Below are positions 1-9,400 of a stretch of 52,513 nt of DNA, piece by piece (the stretch's first letter is position 1; the number at the start of each line of letters is the position of its first letter). The stretch is from contig NZ_CALIAV010000030.1 of assembly GCF_938045625.1 (NCBI RefSeq), positions 1 through 52,513 of the forward strand, given 5' to 3'. The stretch is from an uncultured Campylobacter sp. (GTDB taxonomy: Bacteria; Campylobacterota; Campylobacteria; Campylobacterales; Campylobacteraceae). The notes beneath the pieces are model-generated. The model saw nothing but the letters and a program-made list of their open reading frames with translations, searched no databases and was not told the origin of the DNA. A program made the translations under genes and the position numbers.

Positions 1-2
1 TT

Positions 3-2159
3 AGAGCAGTAGGCGATAAGACCTATCTTCCGGTTCCTCTTCAAGGCGTTCAAGACATTTCTTTAAAAGCCGAAGGATTAAAGAATTTAAGCGTAGCCGC
101 AAACGATAAAATATATACCACTAGAGACGTAAGCCTAATATCTACTACGGATAAAGAGGACTCTACGGTAACGTACGGATTTATCGGCCTTCTTGATAAT
201 AATACCCCAACTAACACATATCAGGTTAATAATGTAACCATAAATGCTAACGGACAAAAAACATTGGATGTAACTTCTATTAATGCTGCAGGCGATGTAA
301 ATTTAACAACGCACTTTACACAGGAGGGCTCTAGAGCTACCTATGGCGCCAATAGCAATGCTTATACTATAGGCAGAAACGTAACCATCAATCATACCTC
401 AGATAGTAGCGTAACGGACGGTGAAGTATTTGTTAGAAACTTTTTGAAAGCAAACAAAGACCTGAATGTAACTGCTAGCGGATATAAGAGTTTGAAGCTT
501 GGCGAAACTACTAATGATATACAGGTTGCCGGCTCGGCCACTATTAAGACTACAGCTACAGTTGCACAAAGCACTACTAATATCCAGGGTGTAATCGGAA
601 CAACAAAAGGTCTGACGGTAAATGCAAATGCAGCTTATGGTATAACAGATGCTGTTTTAACATATGGAAATTTGACTGCCAATGCAAAAGATATCAATGT
701 GACTGTATCTAACCAAAAATCCGTAACTATAGGCAATGTAAATGCCGAAGGACTTTTAGATACCGTAAACAATAAGGATCACAGAGGCGAAGTAAATATT
801 ACAACTAATACAAATATACAGGATGCTAGTGTTCAAGTTGGCAATGTGAAATCGGCAGCCAAAAACGTAACTCTCAAATTTGTCGGCCAGGAAAATTTAA
901 GTGTAGGCGCAGTAACTGCTGACGATAACTCTACCGGCGTTAAAAATTTCGGTAAAGTAAATATTGATGTTACCACTAACGACAATGACGCTACGGCAAC
1001 GTTTGGGAATGTAAGAGGCGTGAGCGTAAATTTAAACGTAAATAACCTAAAATCATTGAGCGTACAAAGTGCAACTGCAACCGATGGCGACGTAATGATC
1101 AATACTGGAACAAATACATACCTAGAAACGGCATCTTTTGGGTTCGTAAGCGGTAAAAACGTAACTATGGAAGTTTCAAACGTAACTGCGCCAATAACCG
1201 GTGTCACAACTGTAAATGTCCAAAACAATCTAACTATAAATGGATACGCAGGCGATGATGTAAGCCAATTTGCAATTACTCTTCAAACACCTGTGGATAC
1301 CACGGCGAAGGATTTTGTGGCAAATTTAACTAACGTTAAAGGAACTATAAATGCAGTTGGTGGTAACTCTGTCATAGAGACCATGACTATAAAAGGTAGT
1401 ATAACCAACCCTTCTAGCTTGAAAAGCGCTGGTCAAAATTCAGATTTGCGAGTAGACGCGTCTAATTTAACTGCATTAAAATCTATTGATCTAAGTGGCT
1501 ACACAAACGGTAGCGGAAAAGTTGAGCTAACTACATCAGTAGCAAGCACGGATCTAACTGCAATCAAAGGCGCAACTACTGCAACCCAAATGAATATATA
1601 TTCTACTGGCTTAAAAACTGTAGAGGGCGGTGCAGGCAACGATAAGGTGGTGTTTTACGCTACTCAAACCAAGGATATTAAAGTAAGCCTAGGTACTGGC
1701 GATGACGATTTTGTATTTGACGGTACTGCAGCCCTAACTGCTAATAAGAAATTTGAAATCAGCGGCGGAGCCGGCAACGACACGTTTGACTTGTCTGCTG
1801 TAAAAACTGATGCTACTGCTAGCAAATACACAACTATCACCGATATCAACAGGGGTGATAAGATTAAGCTAGGAGCAACTGCTGCTTTTGAAAAATATAC
1901 CGCTACAGATCTAGATAGTGAAGTTAGCCTATCGGCTGCTGCAAATAAAGTGTTGACCCATAGCAATGCTAATGTTGCAAATAAAGTTTGGGCTTTCGTA
2001 TATAAAAACGACACCTATTTGGTAAACGATAGCGATGGTAATAGCAGTGCATTAAATGCTAACGATAATCTTGTTAAACTCGCAGGATTGTCGCATTTTG
2101 ATAGGTTTGATGCATCCTTGGATTCGGGCATGCTAACCGTAACAAATACTAATTTTTAA
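3..2159 (+). CDS. S-layer/RTX-type surface protein, 5' end outside window
   Basis: The frame is open from base 3 to the stop at 2157-2159, so this is the C-terminal ~718 residues of a larger protein; the TTG at 264 is only an internal codon. The sequence is Thr/Asn/Val-rich, with many short beta-strand-like units of the form V(T)xGNV. RTX-like GGAGND motifs lie near bases 1630 and 1765, and a GTGDDDF unit lies between them. The last ~110 residues (KYTATDL..., NKVL..., VWAFVYKNDTYLV..., DNLVKLAG) closely match the C-terminus of the next gene and more weakly that of the third. In RTX S-layer proteins the C-terminus carries the type I secretion signal, so export by an ABC/MFP/OMP system encoded elsewhere is inferred. 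No Cys is visible. Surface-layer identity is a family-level inference, supported by the two paralogues downstream. Confidence 0.85.
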   Translation, partial: RAVGDKTYLPVPLQGVQDISLKAEGLKNLSVAANDKIYTTRDVSLISTTDKEDSTVTYGFIGLLDNNTPTNTYQVNNVTINANGQKTLDVTSINAAGDVNLTTHFTQEGSRATYGANSNAYTIGRNVTINHTSDSSVTDGEVFVRNFLKANKDLNVTASGYKSLKLGETTNDIQVAGSATIKTTATVAQSTTNIQGVIGTTKGLTVNANAAYGITDAVLTYGNLTANAKDINVTVSNQKSVTIGNVNAEGLLDTVNNKDHRGEVNITTNTNIQDASVQVGNVKSAAKNVTLKFVGQENLSVGAVTADDNSTGVKNFGKVNIDVTTNDNDATATFGNVRGVSVNLNVNNLKSLSVQSATATDGDVMINTGTNTYLETASFGFVSGKNVTMEVSNVTAPITGVTTVNVQNNLTINGYAGDDVSQFAITLQTPVDTTAKDFVANLTNVKGTINAVGGNSVIETMTIKGSITNPSSLKSAGQNSDLRVDASNLTALKSIDLSGYTNGSGKVELTTSVASTDLTAIKGATTATQMNIYSTGLKTVEGGAGNDKVVFYATQTKDIKVSLGTGDDDFVFDGTAALTANKKFEISGGAGNDTFDLSAVKTDATASKYTTITDINRGDKIKLGATAAFEKYTATDLDSEVSLSAAANKVLTHSNANVANKVWAFVYKNDTYLVNDSDGNSSALNANDNLVKLAGLSHFDRFDASLDSGMLTVTNTNF

Positions 2160-2164
2160 AAAGC

Positions 2165-2198
2165 AAAAATTCGGCGGTTTTAATATCGCCGAATTTTT
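2165..2198 (+). terminator. intrinsic terminator after first S-layer gene
   Basis: A perfect 12-bp inverted repeat (2165-2176 with 2187-2198) flanks a 10-nt loop, and its right arm ends in a T run. It starts 6 nt after the stop codon, so each gene of this array is probably its own transcription unit. Confidence 0.8.
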
Positions 2199-2298
2199 AT
2201 TCAAAATTTGATATCTTTGATCTATTATTTTATAAATAGAAGTCGCTTCTCTCTAAAACTTTTTTAAAATACTTAAACAAATTTTATTCCTTTTAATT

Positions 2299-2431
2299 TT
2301 TTTATGCTATAATTAGCAATAGTATTCTGTAAAGATACCCAAAAACTCAAGAAACACACTAAAAAGGAGTCCTTAATGGCAGTAACACAAGCACAAGTTG
2401 CACAGCTTTACGTAGCGTTATTTAATCGTGC
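2299..2431 (+). repeat. 133-bp perfect direct repeat, copy 1 (promoter, leader and first codons)
   Basis: Bases 2299-2431 are identical to 6338-6470 at a constant offset of 4039, with no mismatch on direct reading. The block runs from a T tract just before the -10, through the leader and RBS, to the 19th codon. Upstream the two copies diverge at once; downstream they become merely similar. The sharp edges suggest recent conversion or recombination between the genes. Confidence 0.95.
2305..2375 (+). promoter_or_regulatory. extended -10 promoter, leader and RBS of second S-layer gene
   Basis: TGCTATAAT (2305-2313) is a perfect extended -10 box after a T-rich stretch, as expected for Campylobacter sigma-70 promoters, which lack a clear -35. 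The predicted leader is about 55 nt. It holds a small GTAT/ATAC hairpin candidate (2322-2338) near its 5' end and a strong AAAAAGGAGT Shine-Dalgarno (2361-2370), 5 nt before the ATG. All of it is duplicated before the third gene. Confidence 0.8.
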
Positions 2432-5400
2432 GGCAGAAGGAGAAGGCCTTAGAAACTGGATGGCCGACGGCGTCAACAAAACTATGGCGCAAGTTGCCGA
2501 CACTATGCTTCAAGCCCCTGCAGTAAAAACGTATTTTAACGGCGCTATCGACAATGATAGAGATTTTGTAGAGATGATTTATAAAAACATCTTAGGCAAA
2601 GACTATACTCAGGATCCAAACGGTATAGACTCATGGGTTCTTCACCTACAACTAGGCCACACCAGAGGCGAAACGCTAGTTAAATTATTTGAAGTAGCGC
2701 AGTCTGATATAGCAAGAGCCGCAGACCCTGTAGCTGCTAAAGTATTTGAAAACAAGATAGCTATATCTGAATACGTTTCTCAAAGAATAGGCAACGTAGA
2801 TAAAGACGAAGAAGGCAACTATAACTATACTCTATTCAAGCAAATCATCAGCGAAACAAACGCCAACAACCTAGCTCACCAAAAAAGACTAGTTGATGAC
2901 GCCGTAAAAGTAAATTTTACTACAAACGTAGACGATATCAAAGGTAATAATAGCGACAATATTTTTGAAACCGTTGTAAGCGGCTTTATGGGTAAAAATA
3001 CTTTCCAGGCAGCAGACAAGCTTGACGGTCAAGGCGGTAACGATACGTTGAAAGTATCACTTGATACTAACTTTACAGGCCTAACTACCGGTAGTGTTAA
3101 AAATATCGAAAATCTTGAAATTACAAACACTTCAAATGCTGTTAGATATTTCAATATGAACAACATGGAAGATGTTCAAAATGTGGTTATGATAGGCGAC
3201 TATGCTTCAAGACTAACAAATGAAGCAAAAATCGTAACCTTGTCTGCCAACGATATCAAAAGAGGCGAGATAGCGATAGTGTACAACCCAAGCACCGTTG
3301 CCGGCTCAAATGACTCTCAAGAGCTAGTACTAGAAAACGTAGGTAATAAAACGGACGATCTAGTTTCAAACCCTGCTTACAATTACTATAAAAATCACGT
3401 AGGCGTTAAATTTGACGGTATTGAAAATCTAAACATCACCACAAGAACCCAAGAGAGCTATATCAAAGATGTAAATAATAAAAACATAACCGTGAAAGGA
3501 AATGTAAATTTAGACATTAACACCGGTACGGACGTGGAGAGCTTGGATGCTTCAGGCTTTACCGGAAATTTGACAGCCGGACTAAAAACGTCTACTCAGC
3601 TAAAAAGCGTAAAAGGCGGTAGCGGTAAGGATCTATTTAAATTTAACGGTATAGCTGGAGCGAATCCTGATCTAGTCATAGACGGTGGCGCTAACGATGA
3701 TAGCATAGAGTTTGAGGACCTGTCTGGAACTAGAAGATTAAACTCAAGCAACGTAGAAAACGTAACATTTGTGAAGGACAACAATGGCACTATAGACCTA
3801 GCTAATGCCCAAGACGTGAAGTCTGTAACGGTCGTAGAGAATAATAATACTATAAATGTTACAAATTCAGCTATCACTACTTTAAACATTGATACGGATT
3901 TTGTGGAAGCTACAAGGGTAAACGTAACTACGGCTACTTTAGATACTATAAATTTCACCGATCGCGACTTGAGTACTTACCGTGTGCCAAATTTTGCGAC
4001 TACAAAGCAAATAGTTGCCAATAGCGCTACCAAGCTTACTATGAACATAGACAAATACTCAAATGTGAGCGACTTGGGCGGCGGTGAGCAGTCTTTGGAG
4101 GCTACGAGCTTAAAGACTCTAAACATGAACATAGAAAAATCAGCAGACGAGACCAAGTATAGCGTCGATAGCTTTAGACTAATCGATACAGCATCTCTCG
4201 AGACTATTAACTATGTAAATGAAGGTAAGGATTTTGAACTACGAGTAAACAATACACTCCAAGCACTTGATAAACTAGCCACATTAAACGTAAAAACTGC
4301 TTCTAGCTTTAACATAAAAGATTTGAACACAAGCAACGAGGCTCATTTGAGAAATATCTCCGAAATCAGTCTTCAAGGTATTATCAAATCTGACGATACA
4401 ACTGACTCTGATGTTATTTTGGGCAACTTGGGCCACAACAGCTCGCTTCACGGCATAAATTTGACAGCCAAACAGCTTGGCGTTCTAAAGGTAGGTAACG
4501 TAACAACAAATACCCAAATAAACGCTAGATTTAACGTAAATTTAGAAGATATTAGAGACAATGCAACTATTGGCAATATAAAATCAGGTAATACTGTAAT
4601 AATCGCCAAAACTTTAGCAAAAGACCTAACTATAGGCAATATGGATGCCGATACTATCGCTACAGAGAGTACCGATAACGTGAGAATGGCTATATTTGAC
4701 GTCGAAGGAGGAGTAGATATAGGAAACATCGTAAACCTAAGCTCTCTTGACGGCGACTATAGAAATATCAAAAAGGCATTTGATTTGGGAGATATCTCGA
4801 ATTCAAAGGAAAAATCCGCAATATTGCTAAATTTCTTGAATATGAAAGATAGCGTAACCGTCGGTAGTACTGGTATAGAGGCTAGCGAAATAAAAATCGT
4901 AGCGAAAAATGTAGAAAAAACTTTTAAAGTAGTAGATATTGATCTAATGGCAACCCCTACCAACGGTAAAGCTCATGAGGCCAATCTATCGCTAGATGGC
5001 ATCAAAGATGCCGTAACTATAGGCAACATCTCAAATCTAAATTCGCTAAACGGCGACTTTAAAAATTTGGGCGATAAGATTAATATCGGCAACATCAGCG
5101 GAACCCAGATAGACTCTACCGCTACGCTTAAATTTACTAATGTAAAAGATTCCGTGACCGTAGGTACTTTTGGCAATGGCGACCAAAACGAAGGCACTAC
5201 ATATACAGTAACAGCCGATAAACTAGCAAAAGAGTTAAATGTAGGTGCTATAACTATAAAAGAGTCACCAAATTTCTATGACATTCATAAGAGTGCGGTA
5301 AACATTACCTCTGGTGTAACAGAAGGCATAGTAAACATAGGCAATATCGACACCGGCGCAGACTCAAAGGTAACGGTAGATCTAAGCAAATCTCTACAAG

Positions 5401-6215
5401 CTAACACCATAGGAAATATCAAGGGTGGTGAGATCGTTTATAAAAGCTCTGCTATAACAGCCAGTGCAGCTGTAACCTTAGAGGCGGCTTCAAAAGATAA
5501 GATAAACGTAGACTCGAAGATAGATGTAACCGGCTCTGTTGGACAAGATGAATTTGTGTTTAAATCAACTGCGGATGCTAAAACATTTACGGTAACCGGA
5601 ACCCTAGGCGACGGCGAAGATAAATATACTCTTGATCTGGTCGCTTCGAATAATCTAAAAACAGTAAATTTGAGTGGACTAAAAGGCGTTGAGCACGGCA
5701 TTATCGATTTAACGACCATAATGACCGTAAACAAGAAATCTCTAAGCTTGGTAGCAACGGACGGTAAAGATGAGATCACTGTCGGTGCGATAACAGTTGC
5801 AGGCACTACGGAAAAACCTAACGTGGTCACTATCGACGGCGGTAGAGGAGTAGATACATTTAAGTTAGATGCCGCAGTAACTGATGCAAATGCCAGCAAA
5901 TACGTATCTCTAGTCAATATCGAAAAAGGCGACAAGATCGAGCTAGGTACTGTAAGCGAGTGGGCTAAATATACAGCTACGGATCTAAATGCGGAAGATA
6001 CACTAAAAGATGCTGTAAATAAAGTGTTGACCGATGCTGCTGCTACTGTAGCTAATAAGGTATGGGCATTTACTTATAAAAATGATACATACTTAGTAAA
6101 AGATACTGATGGTGGAAGTTCGGCTCTTACGGCTAGCGATAATCTAGTAAAACTAGCGGGCCAAAATATCGAAGACCTAAATCCGTTCTTGGATAGCGGA
6201 ACATTCACGATCTAA
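2376..6215 (+). CDS. S-layer/RTX-type surface protein with N-terminal DUF4214-like domain
   Basis: This is a 1279-residue protein. The start is fixed by a strong RBS, and the first 18 residues are identical to those of the next gene. Residues ~1-125 resemble a DUF4214 domain (FNRAAEGEGL..., KNILGKDYTQDPNGIDSWVL), a module common in S-layer and RTX exoproteins. There is no Sec signal peptide, which fits type I secretion through the C-terminus. RTX-like motifs include GQGGNDTL (~residue 214), GGSGKDLF, GGANDDSI and GGRGVDTF near the C-terminus. The middle is beta-rich repeats, among them a 54-residue unit present twice (4707-4868 and 5007-5168). The last ~110 residues match the C-terminus of the upstream gene. 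No Cys was noticed. The S-layer role is inferred from family, size, gene number and the neighbouring glycan locus; the sapCDEF-type exporter is not in this window. Confidence 0.9.
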   Translation: MAVTQAQVAQLYVALFNRAAEGEGLRNWMADGVNKTMAQVADTMLQAPAVKTYFNGAIDNDRDFVEMIYKNILGKDYTQDPNGIDSWVLHLQLGHTRGETLVKLFEVAQSDIARAADPVAAKVFENKIAISEYVSQRIGNVDKDEEGNYNYTLFKQIISETNANNLAHQKRLVDDAVKVNFTTNVDDIKGNNSDNIFETVVSGFMGKNTFQAADKLDGQGGNDTLKVSLDTNFTGLTTGSVKNIENLEITNTSNAVRYFNMNNMEDVQNVVMIGDYASRLTNEAKIVTLSANDIKRGEIAIVYNPSTVAGSNDSQELVLENVGNKTDDLVSNPAYNYYKNHVGVKFDGIENLNITTRTQESYIKDVNNKNITVKGNVNLDINTGTDVESLDASGFTGNLTAGLKTSTQLKSVKGGSGKDLFKFNGIAGANPDLVIDGGANDDSIEFEDLSGTRRLNSSNVENVTFVKDNNGTIDLANAQDVKSVTVVENNNTINVTNSAITTLNIDTDFVEATRVNVTTATLDTINFTDRDLSTYRVPNFATTKQIVANSATKLTMNIDKYSNVSDLGGGEQSLEATSLKTLNMNIEKSADETKYSVDSFRLIDTASLETINYVNEGKDFELRVNNTLQALDKLATLNVKTASSFNIKDLNTSNEAHLRNISEISLQGIIKSDDTTDSDVILGNLGHNSSLHGINLTAKQLGVLKVGNVTTNTQINARFNVNLEDIRDNATIGNIKSGNTVIIAKTLAKDLTIGNMDADTIATESTDNVRMAIFDVEGGVDIGNIVNLSSLDGDYRNIKKAFDLGDISNSKEKSAILLNFLNMKDSVTVGSTGIEASEIKIVAKNVEKTFKVVDIDLMATPTNGKAHEANLSLDGIKDAVTIGNISNLNSLNGDFKNLGDKINIGNISGTQIDSTATLKFTNVKDSVTVGTFGNGDQNEGTTYTVTADKLAKELNVGAITIKESPNFYDIHKSAVNITSGVTEGIVNIGNIDTGADSKVTVDLSKSLQANTIGNIKGGEIVYKSSAITASAAVTLEAASKDKINVDSKIDVTGSVGQDEFVFKSTADAKTFTVTGTLGDGEDKYTLDLVASNNLKTVNLSGLKGVEHGIIDLTTIMTVNKKSLSLVATDGKDEITVGAITVAGTTEKPNVVTIDGGRGVDTFKLDAAVTDANASKYVSLVNIEKGDKIELGTVSEWAKYTATDLNAEDTLKDAVNKVLTDAAATVANKVWAFTYKNDTYLVKDTDGGSSALTASDNLVKLAGQNIEDLNPFLDSGTFTI
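4707..4868 (+). repeat. internal protein repeat, unit 1
   Basis: It encodes residues 778-831 (IGNIVNLSSLDGDY ... NMKDSVTVG). It aligns without gaps to residues 878-931, with 26 of 54 positions identical by hand count. The period is exactly 100 residues. Confidence 0.75.
5007..5168 (+). repeat. internal protein repeat, unit 2
   Basis: It encodes residues 878-931 (IGNISNLNSLNGDF ... NVKDSVTVG), the second unit of the 100-residue-period duplication. Conservation is highest at the IGNI, SL-GD and KDSVTVG segments, as expected of a repeated beta-fold. Confidence 0.75.
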
Positions 6216-6233
6216 GCCGGCTTTAATGCAGTA

Positions 6234-6270
6234 TAACCTGCAGTTAAATTTAACTGCAGGTTAATCTTTA
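6234..6270 (+). terminator. terminator after second S-layer gene (30-bp perfect palindrome)
   Basis: Bases 6234-6263 form a perfect 30-bp palindrome (arms TAACCTGCAGTTAAA and its complement, no spacer), 18 nt after the stop. The T content just downstream is modest. In RNA it would give a stem of about 13 bp with a tight AT loop, acting as a terminator or mRNA 3'-end stabiliser. Confidence 0.65.
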
Positions 6271-6337
6271 TAAAATTTTTACACTTTTTCTTCATTTGAA
6301 TTTTTAAATTTATCTATCCATTTTCTCTTTTCCGGTA

Positions 6338-6470
6338 TTTTTATGCTATAATTAGCAATAGTATTCTGTAAAGATACCCAAAAACTCAAGAAACACACTA
6401 AAAAGGAGTCCTTAATGGCAGTAACACAAGCACAAGTTGCACAGCTTTACGTAGCGTTATTTAATCGTGC
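6338..6470 (+). repeat. 133-bp perfect direct repeat, copy 2
   Basis: Identical to 2299-2431 and in the same orientation. Recombination between the copies would excise 4039 bp and put the third gene directly behind the first promoter copy. Confidence 0.95.
6344..6414 (+). promoter_or_regulatory. extended -10 promoter, leader and RBS of third S-layer gene
   Basis: TGCTATAAT (6344-6352), the leader and AAAAAGGAGT are the same as at 2305-2375. Unlike the silent promoterless sap cassettes of C. fetus, this copy carries a complete promoter and RBS of its own, so both genes look expressible. Confidence 0.8.
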
Positions 6471-9400
6471 CCCTGAAGGCGCGGGCTTTAACGCATGGGT
6501 GGCGGCGGGAGCCAATAAAACCCAAGCTCAGCTAGCCCAGCTAATGCTAGAGTCCCCTGCGGCTTTGGCATACTATGGAAATACGATAGATAGCGATAGA
6601 GGCTACATCGAAACAATATATAAAAACATCCTGGGCAAAGACTATACTCAAGATCCAAACGGTATCGATTCGTGGGTTTTGCACCTTCAGCTAGGTCACA
6701 GTAGAGGCGAAACTCTAGTTAAATTATTTGAAGTTGCAACTTCCGACATCGCAAAAGCGGCAGATCCTGTGGCGGCTAAGATTTTTGAAAACAAGACTGC
6801 TATATCTGCTTACATGGCTGAAAAAATACCAAACATTCAAACCGATAGTTCAGGCAACTATGATTATGGAATATTCCAAGAAATTATTAGAACGACCACG
6901 GCTACAAATTTGGATGAACAGAAGGCTAAAATCGATGCCTTGGCAAATGCTACCGTGCATACGCTAAACAACACGGCTGAAACACTAACCGGAAGTGCAG
7001 GCGTGGATATATATAGCGCGGTCGTTAGCTCATTTGCTGATAAAAATACCCTTGGCGTTGAAGACAAGATAGACGGCGGGGCCGGCAATGATATGTTGAA
7101 TGTTAAAATCGACGATAGTTTCACTGGCTTTACAACCGGATATGCTAAAAATATTGAGGGACTAAATTTAGTCAATACTTCAAATAGCCAAAGAGTATTT
7201 AATGCAGATAAGGTAGAGGGCTTGCAGTCCGTGTCTACTCATGGTGCAAACGGCGTTAGAGTAACAAATCTATCTAATATAGTCGATCTAACGGTAATAG
7301 ATCAAAAAGATTCAACCGAAGTTGGTATCGCCTATAACACTGATCTAGTAAAAGGCAATAATGACGCGCAAAATTTAATCCTAAACAATGTGGGCAGGGT
7401 TACTCCAGATACGGAAGCCGACAGCCACAAAAACTCTCTTAAGGTCAAATTTAACGGTATCGAGACTTTAAACATTACGACTAGAGAAAACGCTAGTTAT
7501 ATAAAAGAGGTGGAAAATAAATTTATCACGGTAAAAGGCGAGGCGGATTTAACTATATCCACCAAAGATAAAAACCCAGATGCTCCATTTAAAGACTTTG
7601 TCAATAGCCTTGATGCATCGGCGCTTATTGGAAATTTGACGGCTGATTTAACCGAGTCTGCTCACTACACTAGTATCAAAAGCGGTAACGGCAATGATAC
7701 GATAAAAGTAGGAAAACTTGAGTCCAACTCTGTTTCTATAGACATGGGTGCCGGCAATGATACTCTTCAGATAGAAAAAGTGGACGCATTAAAGCAAATT
7801 AAATTAAAAGGCGTTGATAATATCGAAATCTTTGATAAAAATGATAACGTGAGCGCTCTAGACTTGACTGGACAAACTGATGTTAAGAGCCTAAAAGTGG
7901 GCCAGCTTGATCAAACGTTAGTTGTTACAAGTTCTAGTATAACGACTGTAAATTTAACAGACAAAGTGGATGCAAAAGCGGCCAGTGCAGGAAACGGCCA
8001 CGGTATACTGCATATAAACGACAAATTTGTTGACACTATAAATTATGCGATAGATAACGTGACTACGCCTCAAGATTTAATCGGTAAAGTAAGGGTTTCT
8101 GAGTCCAAAAATCTTACTGTAAATTTAGATAAATCGGTTAAAACTGTAAATGGTAACCTTACTGATAATGCAGCCAGCGTTATTGAGGCGCCAAAGGCTA
8201 CTACAATCAACGTGAATGTAAATATGGTTGAAAATTCAGGCCTTTCTCTAAGAAATATTCATGAGTTGAAGACCATAAATCTAACCAATAACAATCCTAA
8301 GAAATTTACTTTCGATATCCACGAGGACGCGAGAGTGAAAACGCTAAACATAGCTACCTTGGGTGCTCTTGACGTTTTGAACAATGGACTAAAATACATA
8401 TCTGAGATCAACGTAAAAGGGCTAGCTAATATGCCTGTAGCAAGCCTAGTCGAGCTTCACAATCTTGGCTCGATAGATTCTGAAAACGGCGTAAAACTAA
8501 ACGTAAATGATCTTGTTACCGTTTATCAAGGCTCAAGCCACGTAACGGCCTTAAAGGTAGGAGACGTAACTACGAAAAAGACGACAAATGCCGGTGCAAA
8601 TTTTAATTTTAAAAATGTCACAAACGATATCGAAGTAAATAAATTTGATGTAGGCGGCGAGATAACTTTCGTAGCTAATAAGATCGGTAACGTCAAAATA
8701 GCAGACGAAATCAAATCTAAGAATAGTGGCGCTACATTTGATATTAGTGATTCTAGGTTTAATGTCGAAATAAGTAGTGGTAACGGCATAGACGTTAAAA
8801 ATGACGTAAACTTTACAGCTAAAGACGTAACAGGCAAAGTATCTATCGCGAATATAAAAGCAGAGAACGTAAATATCAGCTTAACTAATATCAAGGGCCA
8901 AAACGAGACTAGCGCGGTCGGGATAGGAGATATAAACGGCAACTACGTCAAAAACGTAAATATTACGCTAAAAGACGTATTAAAAGACGTTAAAGTCGGT
9001 ACTCTAGATCTAAAAAGCGCTGCCGTTATAGATGGCAAGATAAAAGTAAAAGAAAGCACGAGTATAAACATCGACGCTGGAAACACAAAGGGCATCGTTG
9101 ATCTTGGCAACACAGGACCCGTAAGTGCTGATAGCGTAACGGTAGACCTAAGTAAAACTATAGGTGCAAATAAGTTTGCCAGTATCGTAGCAGATACTGT
9201 AGTCTATAAGGGTTCTACTCAAACTCCACTTTCAACAGATGTTAAAATCACTATGAAGCAAGATATTAATTCAAAAGATTTCGTTGCCAATATTACTACG
9301 TCTGCTCAGGCTGATAAGTTGGTTGTAACTGCTGCTACAAAATTCTCGCTTGTTAATGGTTCTGAAAGAGTTGACGGTAATGATCTAAAAACAGCTACTA

